A stretch of 64,000 bases of DNA from Trebonia sp963777905 (lineage in GTDB: Bacteria > Actinomycetota > Actinomycetes > Streptosporangiales > Streptosporangiaceae): positions 1 through 64,000 of the forward strand of contig CAVZSM010000031.1 in assembly GCA_963777905.1 (NCBI GenBank), written 5' to 3'. Positions 29,002 to 37,330 of this stretch are shown here, one piece after another (positions within the stretch are counted from its first letter, which is position 1; the number at the start of each line of letters is the position of its first letter). The position numbers were made by a program, and so were the translations under genes. The notes beneath the pieces were generated by a model. It did no database searches. It was given only the letters and a program-made list of their open reading frames with translations, and was not told where the DNA came from.

Positions 29002-30384
29002 TCAATACTGAACAGCGGGTACGGGCGCGTCGGCGTCGGCGTCAGCGCGCGCCGGCGGCAGCTGGTTACGTGAGTAGCGCAGCATCAAGATGAAATCGAC
29101 CGTGCCGAGCGCGCCATACAGCAGGACGAATCCGACCACGCTGATCCACAGCCAGGTGGTGCTCACGGTCGGCGAGATCCCGTTTTTGGTGAGCATGATG
29201 CCCTGCACGATCCACGGTTGCCGACCGCTTTCTGTCAGCAGCCAGCCCGCGGTGTTCATCAGGAACGGCAGCACCGCAAGCCATACCGCCACCCACAAGA
29301 ACCGCCGGGACGTCGCGAGTTTCTCGCGGCGGACCAGCCAGAGTCCCCACAGGGCTATCAGCAAGACCAGGGCACCGAGGTAGGCCATGACCCGCATGGA
29401 CCAGTACTGGATGAACACGTTCGGCACGTAGTAGCCGGGCCCGAACTGCTGGCTGTACTGCGACTGGAGCGGGTTGAGGCCGACCACCTTCCCGTTCCAG
29501 TGGTTGGTGGCCAGCAGCGACAGCAGGTGCGGGATCTCGATGATCTGGGTTGGCGTCTCGTCGAGGTTCCCGCCACCGATCTGGAACAGCGAGAACGAGC
29601 ACGGCTGGCAGGTGGTCCACTGCGCCTCCGCGGCCGCGATCTTCATCGGCTGGTACGTGCCCTCGACCACCCCGAGCTCGTCGCCGACTAGCAAGGTGAA
29701 CAGCATCGCCGGGACAAGGACGATGAGCGCGAGCCGCGCCGACCGGGTGAACACGCCGCGGTCGCCGCCGTGCCTGAGCTGCCACGCGGAGACCGCCAGC
29801 ATGATGACGGCGCCGGTGACCAGCGACACGAAGATAACCTTCGCGTACCCCCATACGAATACCGGGTTGGTGAACACCGCCCAAAGATCGGTCAGCTGCG
29901 GCTTGCCACTCACCATCTTGTAGCCGACGGGATGCTGCATCCAGGAGTTGGCCGCCAGGATGAACGCCGCCGACAGCATGCTGCCCAGCGTGACCGCCCA
30001 GATCGTCAGCAGGTGCAGCCGCCGGGACAACTTGTCCCAGCCGAACAGCCACAGCCCAAGGAACGTGGACTCCAGGAAGAACGCAGCCAGCCCCTCCATC
30101 GCCAGCGGCGCCCCGAAGATGTTGCCGACCAGCCGTGAGTACGCCCCCCAGTTCATGCCGAACTCGAACTCCTGCACAAGGCCAGTCACCACGCCGATTG
30201 CGACGTTAATGACGAGCAGCGTGCCGAAGAACCTGGTCAACCGCAGATACTCGTCCCGCTTGGTCCGGTACCACGCCGTCTGAAGCAGCGCGGTCAAAAA
30301 AGCCAGCCCGATCGTCACCGGGACAAAAAAGAAATGGTTGATCGACGTAAACGCGAACTGCCACCGCGCAAGATCCAGCGCCAT
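29002..30384 (-). CDS. cydA: Cytochrome bd ubiquinol oxidase subunit I
   Basis: 460 aa. It begins with LARWQFAFTSINHFFFVPVT, which carries the conserved heme-ligand His, followed by the GMNWGAYSRLVGNIFGAPLA and FLESTFLGLWLFGWDKL segments and the late GRQPWIVQGIM quinol-site motif. The length is that of the short Q-loop class, not the long E. coli type. It binds hemes b558, b595 and d and reduces oxygen with high affinity. First gene of the operon cydA-cydB-GMC-G6PD-like-NDH-hrpA. The 464-nt divergent region in front holds two copies of a palindrome also found before cydD. Confidence 0.97.
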   Translation of the reverse strand: MALDLARWQFAFTSINHFFFVPVTIGLAFLTALLQTAWYRTKRDEYLRLTRFFGTLLVINVAIGVVTGLVQEFEFGMNWGAYSRLVGNIFGAPLAMEGLAAFFLESTFLGLWLFGWDKLSRRLHLLTIWAVTLGSMLSAAFILAANSWMQHPVGYKMVSGKPQLTDLWAVFTNPVFVWGYAKVIFVSLVTGAVIMLAVSAWQLRHGGDRGVFTRSARLALIVLVPAMLFTLLVGDELGVVEGTYQPMKIAAAEAQWTTCQPCSFSLFQIGGGNLDETPTQIIEIPHLLSLLATNHWNGKVVGLNPLQSQYSQQFGPGYYVPNVFIQYWSMRVMAYLGALVLLIALWGLWLVRREKLATSRRFLWVAVWLAVLPFLMNTAGWLLTESGRQPWIVQGIMLTKNGISPTVSTTWLWISVVGFVLLYGALGTVDFILMLRYSRNQLPPARADADADAPVPAVQY

Positions 30385-30632
30385 CCGTACCTCCCCCGGT
30401 CACCAAGGTTTCGAAGCGATTACCCGCGAGTGAACGGCAGCCGACGGTCAGGAATTAACGTCGGCCGGCGCGCCGTTCCGCCAGGTGGCGGCGCCGGCCG
30501 CGGCGGCCGTCTTGGCCTGCACCCACTTAAGCCTCGCCACCTCGCTGGGCGGCACCTCCATCGCCTGACACGACACCATCCTGTCCGTTGGGACAATGAC
30601 CATCACTTTTGCCGGTAGCGGTGCGACCGGGC

Positions 30633-30651
30633 ATCACCCCGCTGGGGTGAT
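30633..30651. promoter_or_regulatory. Palindromic operator copy 1 (TCACCC-N5-GGGTGA)
   Basis: Perfect inverted repeat ATCACCCC-GCT-GGGGTGAT, 249 nt upstream of cydA and about 200 nt upstream of the GH15 start. The core TCACCC-N5-GGGTGA recurs at 30706-30722 and 33741-33757. Confidence 0.6.
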
Positions 30652-30705
30652 TAGCCGCCGCGGCCGCGGCACCAGCAGTCCACCCGGCGCGTGGCCGTAG
30701 GCAGA

Positions 30706-30722
30706 TCACCCAGAAGGGGTGA
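30706..30722. promoter_or_regulatory. Palindromic operator copy 2 (TCACCC-N5-GGGTGA)
   Basis: TCACCC (30706-30711), AGAAG, GGGTGA (30717-30722). Same arms and same 5-nt spacer as copy 1, 72 nt away, on the GH15 side of the divergent region. Confidence 0.58.
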
Positions 30723-30848
30723 AGCGACCGCGCGCCGCTCCCGTCAGATTGGGGGTGTAAGCGACCGCAATGACGCGATCCGTGCTGGCGGTCATCCGCT
30801 GAACCGGATGGACTGAGCGCCACCGTCGCAGCTATGAAAAGAGGGCAA

Positions 30849-32783
30849 ATGCCCGACGTACCTAGCCACACCGCTGCGGAGCAGGGACAGATGAGCATGT
30901 TCCCGCCCATCGCCGACTACGCATTCCTGTCGAACTGCGAGCAGAGCTGCCTGGTCGCGCCGAACGGCGCGGTCGAATGGCTGTGCCTGCCGCGCCCCGA
31001 TTCCCCGAGCGTCTTCGGGGCCCTGCTGGACCGGACCGCGGGCATGTTCCGGTTCAGTCCCGGCAACACGCAAGTCCCTCAGAATCGCCGGTACGTACCG
31101 GGGACGATGGTGCTGGAAACAACCTGGCAGACCCCGACGGGGTGGATGACCGTCCAGGACTTCCTGGCCGTCGGCCCGGTCCCGCACGAAGGACGCCGAC
31201 CCGACTACCATCGCGCTCCGACTGATTTCGGAGCCGTCGGCGCGCTTGTCAGGATCGCTACGTGCATCAGCGGCCGAGTCGAGGCCGTCGTGAACTGCGC
31301 GCCGCTCTTCAACTACGGATCCGCCAGCGGCACATGGAGCTATTCGGGCGACGGCTACGACGCGATGACCATCGCCGCCCCGGAGGGGGACACGCGGCTC
31401 AACCTGGCGAGCAGCATCCCGCTCGGCGTGATGGGCGCCCGCTGCTACGGCCGCACGACGCTCACCCAGGGACAATCGGCGTTCATCACGTTGTCATGGG
31501 GGGATTCCCGGGCGCCGGCTAACCAAGATGACGCAGTCAGCGCGCTGAACACGACGATCGACTACTGGCGCGACTGGCTGAGCTCGGCCAAGGTTCCCGA
31601 CCATCCGTGGAAGCCCTACCTCGACCGCAGCGCCCTGACCCTGAAGGGGCTGAGCTATGCCCCCACCGGCGCCATCATGGCCGCGTCGACGACCTCGCTG
31701 CCGGAAACGCCCGGCGGAGCGCGCAACTGGGACTACCGGTTCACCTGGATCAGGGATTCGGCGTTCATGCTCCGGTCGCTGTACCGCCTGGGTTTCGACT
31801 GGGAGGCGATCGAGTACTGGGGCTTTGTGCTGGACGCGGTCACGCAGGGGAATCTCAACCGCCGACCGGAGCTGCAGATCATGTACGGCATCGGCGGGGA
31901 ACGCGACTTGACCGAACACACGCTGGACCACCTGTCCGGGTGGCGCGGGGCGCGCCCGGTCCGGGTCGGCAACGGCGCCTGGAATCAGCAGCAGCACGAC
32001 GTCTGGGGAATGATTATCGACGCCCTCGACGTCCAGTTCCACCAGGCAGCCTCCCAGATCGTGGCGCCAGTGTGGGAAGGACTCGCCACCTTCGTGGACG
32101 CCGCCCTGCAGCACTGGCGTGAGCCCGACCAGGGCATCTGGGAAGTCCGCGGTGACCCCAAGGACTTCGTGGCGTCCAAGGTGATGTGCTGGGTGGCGGC
32201 CGCGCGGGGCGCCGATCTCGCCGACCAACGGGGCGAGGCCGACCGCGCCAGCCGCTGGCGGGCCGGGGCCGATGAGATCAAGGCCGAGGTGCTGGACAAA
32301 GGCCTGTCCGACCGGGGAGTGTTCCGGCAGCACTACGAGACCGATGATCTCGATGCCTCGCTGCTGCTGCTGCCGATCATGGGATTCCTGCCCCCCGACG
32401 ACAAGCGCATCGTCTCGACCGTGCTGGCCATCGCCGACGAGCTGACCCAGGACGGCCTGGTCCTGCGCTACAAGGTCGAGGGAACCGACACCGGGTTCGA
32501 GGGCGACGAAGGCACCTTCACCATCTGCTCCTTCTGGCTGGTGACCGCGCTGGCCATGATCGGCGAGACCGACCGCGCCCGCGCCCTGTGCCAGAAGCTG
32601 CTGTCGTTCGCCGGACCGCTGCTGCTTTACGCGGAAGAGATCGACGCCACGACCGGCCAGCATCTCGGGAACTTCCCGCAGGCGTTCACACACCTGGCGC
32701 TGATCGAGGCCGTATCTCTGCTCATCGAGACCGATCCCGCCAGCAAGGTCGGCCCTTCCTACAATCCGCCCCCCGCCATATAA
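30849..32783 (+). CDS. Glycoside hydrolase family 15 protein (glucoamylase/trehalase-like)
   Basis: 644 aa from ATG 30849, preceded by GAGGG; an ATG five codons earlier is possible. The N-terminal beta domain (ADYAFLSNCEQSCLVAPNGAVEWLCLPRPDSPSVFGALLD) and the alpha/alpha-barrel (RNWDYRFTWIRDSAFMLRSLYRLGF; EGDEGTFTICSFWLVTALAMIGE) match bacterial cytoplasmic GH15 enzymes, which release glucose from alpha-glucans or split trehalose. There is no signal peptide. Standing divergent to cydA with shared palindromes, it may mobilise stored carbohydrate when the bd oxidase is needed. Glucoamylase and trehalase cannot be told apart here. Confidence 0.92.
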   Translation: MPDVPSHTAAEQGQMSMFPPIADYAFLSNCEQSCLVAPNGAVEWLCLPRPDSPSVFGALLDRTAGMFRFSPGNTQVPQNRRYVPGTMVLETTWQTPTGWMTVQDFLAVGPVPHEGRRPDYHRAPTDFGAVGALVRIATCISGRVEAVVNCAPLFNYGSASGTWSYSGDGYDAMTIAAPEGDTRLNLASSIPLGVMGARCYGRTTLTQGQSAFITLSWGDSRAPANQDDAVSALNTTIDYWRDWLSSAKVPDHPWKPYLDRSALTLKGLSYAPTGAIMAASTTSLPETPGGARNWDYRFTWIRDSAFMLRSLYRLGFDWEAIEYWGFVLDAVTQGNLNRRPELQIMYGIGGERDLTEHTLDHLSGWRGARPVRVGNGAWNQQQHDVWGMIIDALDVQFHQAASQIVAPVWEGLATFVDAALQHWREPDQGIWEVRGDPKDFVASKVMCWVAAARGADLADQRGEADRASRWRAGADEIKAEVLDKGLSDRGVFRQHYETDDLDASLLLLPIMGFLPPDDKRIVSTVLAIADELTQDGLVLRYKVEGTDTGFEGDEGTFTICSFWLVTALAMIGETDRARALCQKLLSFAGPLLLYAEEIDATTGQHLGNFPQAFTHLALIEAVSLLIETDPASKVGPSYNPPPAI

Positions 32784-32796
32784 CGGCAGGAAGCTC

Positions 32797-32827
32797 AGTC
32801 AGCCCCGCGATTCCCGCGGGGCTGACT
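32797..32827. terminator. Hairpin terminator after the GH15 gene
   Basis: Perfect 13-bp stem (32797-32809 with 32815-32827) and a 5-nt loop, 13 nt after the GH15 stop. No T-run follows. It can also serve the convergent GAP gene. Confidence 0.7.
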
Positions 32828-32896
32828 GTGCTCCCGGCCCGGTCACGTGAACTGAGCTGGCACGTCACCCGCAGCGGATGATCCGGGCCGACGTTG

Positions 32897-33559
32897 TCAG
32901 CCGCTCGCGAGGCCGACGATGCCGGTGATGGCTACGATCACGCCGCCCACGAGCAGAACGGCGACGAGTATCTTGTTGCCGTTCGCGCGCAGCCAGCCGT
33001 TGAAAGACGTCAGGTAATGCGTCGTCACGCCGGGCGCGAAAATGTGCACCAGCAGGGGTAGCCACACGAGCAGAGCATTGATCACGACGACGACGACGAT
33101 GGCCGCCGTGGTGGCCTCCAGGCTGGCATTGGCCGTGGCGATCACCTGAACCGCGGCGATGAACGTGATACCCGGCGCGAACAGGAGCAGGCCAACGGCA
33201 AACGCGCTGCGCGGGGCGGGATTGGCGATCATCCTGGAGACGAGCCCCTGCTTGGCGTTGTCGGGATCGGGCTGCTTCGGTTTCCGCCGGGCGAGGACGG
33301 CGCCGGCCGCGAGCATCAGCAGGCCGAGGCCGAGCCGCAGGCCATAGCGAGGCGTGCGCTGGCTATGGTGTTGCAGACCGGTGTTGCGCAGAATCGCGAT
33401 TACCACCAGGCCCATCACCAGGCTCATGATGATCGCGCCGGCGAGGTAGGCCGCGGCGACAAGCCGGGGCCGGGCGGAGCCGAGGTAGACGGCGGACACC
33501 AGCAAGGTGGTCGGGGAAAGCGCGGCCAGCAGCGCGAGCCCGGCCGCCTGCAGGATCAC
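32897..33559 (-). CDS. GAP/Sap-family membrane protein, copy 1
   Basis: 220 aa, six membrane spans, starting ILQAAGLALLAALSPTTLLVSAVYLGSA. It matches the actinobacterial GAP family (LysE-like fold), named after mycobacterial proteins needed for glycopeptidolipid export; substrate here unknown. The polar loop in the middle (RRKPKQPDPDNAKQG) is typical. It is convergent to the GH15 gene and divergent to cydDC. A second, only distantly similar member is at 40446. Confidence 0.85.
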   Translation of the reverse strand: MILQAAGLALLAALSPTTLLVSAVYLGSARPRLVAAAYLAGAIIMSLVMGLVVIAILRNTGLQHHSQRTPRYGLRLGLGLLMLAAGAVLARRKPKQPDPDNAKQGLVSRMIANPAPRSAFAVGLLLFAPGITFIAAVQVIATANASLEATTAAIVVVVVINALLVWLPLLVHIFAPGVTTHYLTSFNGWLRANGNKILVAVLLVGGVIVAITGIVGLASG

Positions 33560-33740
33560 AAGCTGCCCGCCATCTTCGGCTGAGCAGGCGACGCGGGCGG
33601 GGGACCCACCGCGTGGCCGACATCAGGCAACGGACACCTCCAGGCTGGCACGCTCCAGATTCGGCTGCCCGATCACGGCATCACGCCGGCACCTGGTCGC
33701 TAGATTTGTTTACCCTCGCGCACCGGAGGCATGCCGGGCT

Positions 33741-33757
33741 TCACCCTGCCTGGGTGA
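33741..33757. promoter_or_regulatory. Palindromic operator copy 3 (TCACCC-N5-GGGTGA) upstream of cydD
   Basis: TCACCC (33741-33746), TGCCT, GGGTGA (33752-33757), ending 35 nt before the cydD start. Arms and spacer are identical in pattern to the two copies in front of cydA and the GH15 gene, implying a shared regulator. Confidence 0.6.
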
Positions 33758-33792
33758 GTTATTCGCAGCCCGATGGCCGCATCATCGGCGGT

Positions 33793-35517
33793 ATGAATCG
33801 CGGGCCGGTTGATCCTCGGCTGCTGCGCTACGCCCAGGCCGCCCGCGGCTATCTGGTCGTCACCGTGGCCCTCGGATTGGCCGGGACGGCGCTGATCCTG
33901 GCTCAGGCTGGCCTGCTCGCCCACGGCTTGGCCACCGCGGCGCGCGGCGACGTCGCGGCCGCGCTCACGGGCACGCTCATAGCGCTGCTCATTGTGGTGC
34001 TATTGCGAGCGGCGGTCAGCTACGGCGGGGAGGTGACAGCGCTCCGCGCGGCGGCGGCCGTCAAATCGCAGCTGCGCAGCGCGCTCACCGCCCGGGCGCT
34101 GCGGCTCGGCCCCGGGTGGCTAGGCGGTCAGCGGGCGGGTGAGATCGCCACCCTGAGCACCCGGGGCCTGGACGGGCTGGATTCCTACTTCGCCCGGTAC
34201 CTGCCGCAGCTCGTACTCGGGGTCCTGGTGCCCATCGCCGTCGTGGCCCGGGTGGCGGTCGCCGACTGGATCTCCGCGGTGGTCATCGCGGTGACACTGC
34301 CGCTCATCCCCGTCTTCGCGGTGCTGGTCGGCTGGCACACCAAGGCGCAAACGCGGCGGCAATGGCGATTGCTGGCCATCCTGGGCGGCCACTTCCTCGA
34401 TGTGGTGGAGGGCCTGCCCACGCTCAAGGTATTCGGCCGTGCCCGGGCCCAGGAACAGGTCATCGCCAAGGTAACGGACGACTACAGGAAAACGACCATG
34501 GCGACCTTGCGGGTCGCTTTTTTGTCCGCCCTCGTCCTGGAGCTAACCGCCGCGGTCGCGACCGCGCTCGTCGCGGTGGAAGTCGGGCTCCGCCTGCTCT
34601 ACGGCCACCTGGGCTATGAGACGGCGCTGCTGGTGCTGCTGCTCACCCCGGAGGCATTTCTGCCGCTGCGCGCGGTCGGCGCCCAGTTCCACGCGAGCAT
34701 GGAAGGGGCAGCCGCGGCCGGGCGCGTGTTCGAGATCCTGGACACCGCGCTGCCGGATGGACCGGAGGCCCGGCCGGGCCGAGCGACTGCGGGCACGGTG
34801 ACGGCGGATCTGCGGGTCGCCGAGCTCAGGCTCGACGGAATCACGGTGACGTATCCAGGCCGGCCACGGCCCGCTCTGGACGGGATCGGCCTGACCATCG
34901 CACCGGGTGAGCGGATCGTGCTGACAGGACCAAGCGGCGCGGGCAAGAGCACGCTGCTGGCCCTGCTGCTCCGCTTCCTGGCCCCGGCGGCCGGGACCAT
35001 CCAGGCGGGCGGCGATGACGTGGCAGCGATGGATCTGGAGCAGTGGCGTCGGCAGATCGCATGGGTGCCGCAGCAGCCGTACCTGTTCTCCGGGAGCGCG
35101 GCCGACAACATCGCGCTTGGCCAGCCCGGTGCCAGCCGCGGCGCCATCTGCCAGGCCGCCCGGCTGGCCGGCGCCGCCGAGTTCATCGATTCGCTGCCGT
35201 CCGGCTACGACACGCCGCTCGGGGAGCGCGGCCTGCGGCTGTCCGCCGGCCAGCGTCAGCGGATCGCGCTCGCCCGGGCGTTCCTGCGGGACGCTCCGCT
35301 GCTGCTCCTCGACGAGCCCACCGCTCACCTCGATCCGGCCGGGGCCCGACTCATCGCCTCGGCCCTGGACACGGAGCTGGCCGACCGCACCGTCATCCTG
35401 ATCAGCCATGGGCAGGGCTGGTCCGCTGGCAGCGGCGGCCGGGTCGTCAGCATGGAGCACGGGAGACTGGCACCAGTGGTTCCTGGCGGCCGGGACGCCG
35501 CGCTGGTGATCACATGA
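33793..35517 (+). CDS. cydD: Thiol reductant ABC exporter, CydD subunit
   Basis: 574 aa from ATG 33793; upstream in-frame codons to 33613 hold no conserved sequence and would cover the operator. Six membrane spans (residues about 15-300) precede an ATPase domain with Walker A GPSGAGKST, signature RLSAGQRQR and Walker B LLLLDEPTAHLD. CydD with CydC exports glutathione/cysteine-type thiols (or heme-related cargo) needed to assemble cytochrome bd. The stop overlaps the cydC start as ATGA. Its separation from cydAB by the GH15 and GAP genes is notable. Confidence 0.94.
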   Translation: MNRGPVDPRLLRYAQAARGYLVVTVALGLAGTALILAQAGLLAHGLATAARGDVAAALTGTLIALLIVVLLRAAVSYGGEVTALRAAAAVKSQLRSALTARALRLGPGWLGGQRAGEIATLSTRGLDGLDSYFARYLPQLVLGVLVPIAVVARVAVADWISAVVIAVTLPLIPVFAVLVGWHTKAQTRRQWRLLAILGGHFLDVVEGLPTLKVFGRARAQEQVIAKVTDDYRKTTMATLRVAFLSALVLELTAAVATALVAVEVGLRLLYGHLGYETALLVLLLTPEAFLPLRAVGAQFHASMEGAAAAGRVFEILDTALPDGPEARPGRATAGTVTADLRVAELRLDGITVTYPGRPRPALDGIGLTIAPGERIVLTGPSGAGKSTLLALLLRFLAPAAGTIQAGGDDVAAMDLEQWRRQIAWVPQQPYLFSGSAADNIALGQPGASRGAICQAARLAGAAEFIDSLPSGYDTPLGERGLRLSAGQRQRIALARAFLRDAPLLLLDEPTAHLDPAGARLIASALDTELADRTVILISHGQGWSAGSGGRVVSMEHGRLAPVVPGGRDAALVIT

Positions 35518-37298
35518 CCGGCGGACCCGTCAGCGCTGAAGAGGCCGGGAGCGGACGTGCCGGCGGCAGGCCGCTGCTGCGCCTGCTGTGGCTGGCCGGG
35601 CCACTGCGCGGGCGGCTGGCGCTGTCGGTCCTGGCGGGCGCGGCCGCCACCGGTTTCGGCGTGGCCCTGCTGGCCACCTCCGGCTACATGCTGGCCCGCG
35701 CGTCGGAGCATCCGAGCATCCTGGCCATATCCGTCGCGGTGGTCGCGGTCCGCGCGTTCAGCGTGGGCCGCGGAATATCCCGCTACATCGAGCGCCTGAC
35801 CTCGCACGACGTCGCCTTCCGGGTGCTGGGTGACATCCGGGTGGCCATCTACCGGCGGCTGGAGCGGCTCGCGCCCGCCGGGCTGGCCGCCTTCCGGTCC
35901 GGCGACCTGCTGGCCGCGCTGATCAGCGACGTGGACGCCACCCAGGACCTGTTCATCCGGGGCATCGGGCCGCCGCTGGCCGCGGCCCTGGTCGGCGCGG
36001 GCGCGGTGACCGTTTGCCTGCTGATCCTGGCGCCAGCCGGCGGCCTGCTGGCCCTCGGGCTCCTGGCCGCCGGCGTTGTCGCTCCGCCGCTGGCCGTCGC
36101 GGCTTCGAGGCGTTCGGCCCGGGCTACCGCACCGGCCCGCGGCGAGCTCAGCGCGACGGTCACTGACCTGCTGTCGGGCGCGGCCGAGCTGCACGCGTTC
36201 GGCGCACAGGACACCGCGCTAACCGCCGCCACCGAGGCGGACGCCAAGCTGACCGCGTTGTCCAGGCGGTCCGCCGCCGCGACGGGACTAGGCGCCGGGC
36301 TAACCACCGGCCTCACCGGGCTGACCGTGTGGGGGGTCCTCCTCCTCGGGGTGGCGGCCGTGGGTCACGGCACACTGACCCGGGTGCCGCTGGCGGTGCT
36401 CACCCTCACAGCGCTGGCCGCCTTCGAGGCGGTCGCCGTCATGCCGGCGGCTGCGCTGCAGCTCGGCGCCGCGCGCGCCTCGGCGCGCCGCATCGGCACC
36501 ATCCTCGACGAACCGGACCCAGTCACCGAACCGGCTGTCCCCCGGCCCCGGCCCACCGGGCCCGTGCACGTACGGATGTCGGGGGTGCAGGTCCGTTACG
36601 AGCCAGATGGGCCGCTCGCGCTGGACGGACTCGATCTCGACCTCTCCGCGGGCCGCCGGATCGCGCTTATCGGTCCCAGTGGGGCCGGCAAGTCCACCGC
36701 CGCCGCTGTCCTGCTGCGCTTCCGTGACCCGGCCGGCGGCGCGGTCACTCTGAACGGCGCCGACCTCGCCAGCTACGCGGCTGATGACGTGCGGACGGTG
36801 ATCGGCGGCTGCCCCCAGGACCCGCATATCTTCGACGCAACCGTCCGCGACAACCTGAGGCTGGGGCGCCCGGGCGCCAGCGACGACGAGCTGACGGCGG
36901 TCGCGGCGCGGACCCGGCTGCTGCCCTGGATCGATTCCCTGCCGAAGAGCTGGGACACCCCGGTCGGCGCGCATGGGGCCGCCATGTCCGGCGGAGAACG
37001 GCAGCGGCTCGCCCTGGCCAGGGCCCTGCTCGCCGACCCGGCCGTGCTGGTCCTCGACGAGCCGACCGCGCACCTGGACCCCGAAACGCGCGCCGCCCTC
37101 ACCGCCGACCTGCTGACGCTGACCGCCGGCCGCGCCACGCTGCTCATCACCCACGAGATGGAGGGCCTTGACCAGATCGACGAGATCGTCGTGCTGGACC
37201 ACGGGAAGGTCACCGAGCGCGGCACGCACGCGGAGCTGATGCGGGCCGGCGGCCGCTACCGGCAGCTTCAGGACGGGCCGTCGTTCTGGCCCGGGTAA
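35514..37298 (+). CDS. cydC: Thiol reductant ABC exporter, CydC subunit
   Basis: 594 aa from ATG 35514, which overlaps the cydD stop by 4 nt; longer in-frame readings into cydD are spurious. The membrane domain carries the CydC-type GYMLARASEHPSILAISVAVVAVRAF segment. The ATPase domain has GPSGAGKST, MSGGERQRLALARALL and VLVLDEPTAHLD, and ITHEMEG for the H-loop. It forms a heterodimer with CydD in the membrane and is essential for bd oxidase assembly. A type II NADH dehydrogenase follows 32 nt later. Confidence 0.94.
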   Translation: MTGGPVSAEEAGSGRAGGRPLLRLLWLAGPLRGRLALSVLAGAAATGFGVALLATSGYMLARASEHPSILAISVAVVAVRAFSVGRGISRYIERLTSHDVAFRVLGDIRVAIYRRLERLAPAGLAAFRSGDLLAALISDVDATQDLFIRGIGPPLAAALVGAGAVTVCLLILAPAGGLLALGLLAAGVVAPPLAVAASRRSARATAPARGELSATVTDLLSGAAELHAFGAQDTALTAATEADAKLTALSRRSAAATGLGAGLTTGLTGLTVWGVLLLGVAAVGHGTLTRVPLAVLTLTALAAFEAVAVMPAAALQLGAARASARRIGTILDEPDPVTEPAVPRPRPTGPVHVRMSGVQVRYEPDGPLALDGLDLDLSAGRRIALIGPSGAGKSTAAAVLLRFRDPAGGAVTLNGADLASYAADDVRTVIGGCPQDPHIFDATVRDNLRLGRPGASDDELTAVAARTRLLPWIDSLPKSWDTPVGAHGAAMSGGERQRLALARALLADPAVLVLDEPTAHLDPETRAALTADLLTLTAGRATLLITHEMEGLDQIDEIVVLDHGKVTERGTHAELMRAGGRYRQLQDGPSFWPG

Positions 37299-37330
37299 GC
37301 CGGCAGGGTGAGCGACGGACGGAGCATGCC

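Larger units (their letters stand above)
30385..30848. other. Divergent regulatory region between cydA and the GH15 gene
   Basis: No gene is supported. Besides the two TCACCC-N5-GGGTGA palindromes it holds a direct repeat GGGGTG(T)AAGCGACCGC at 30716-30731 and 30752-30768 (36-bp period), the first overlapping the right arm of the second palindrome. The span is long for two simple promoters. Confidence 0.6.

Noticed and set aside
30588..30601. Possible DosR-type box (TTGGGAC half) between cydA and GH15
   Set aside because: Only one half fits the published consensus and the second half does not match, so it is not claimed.
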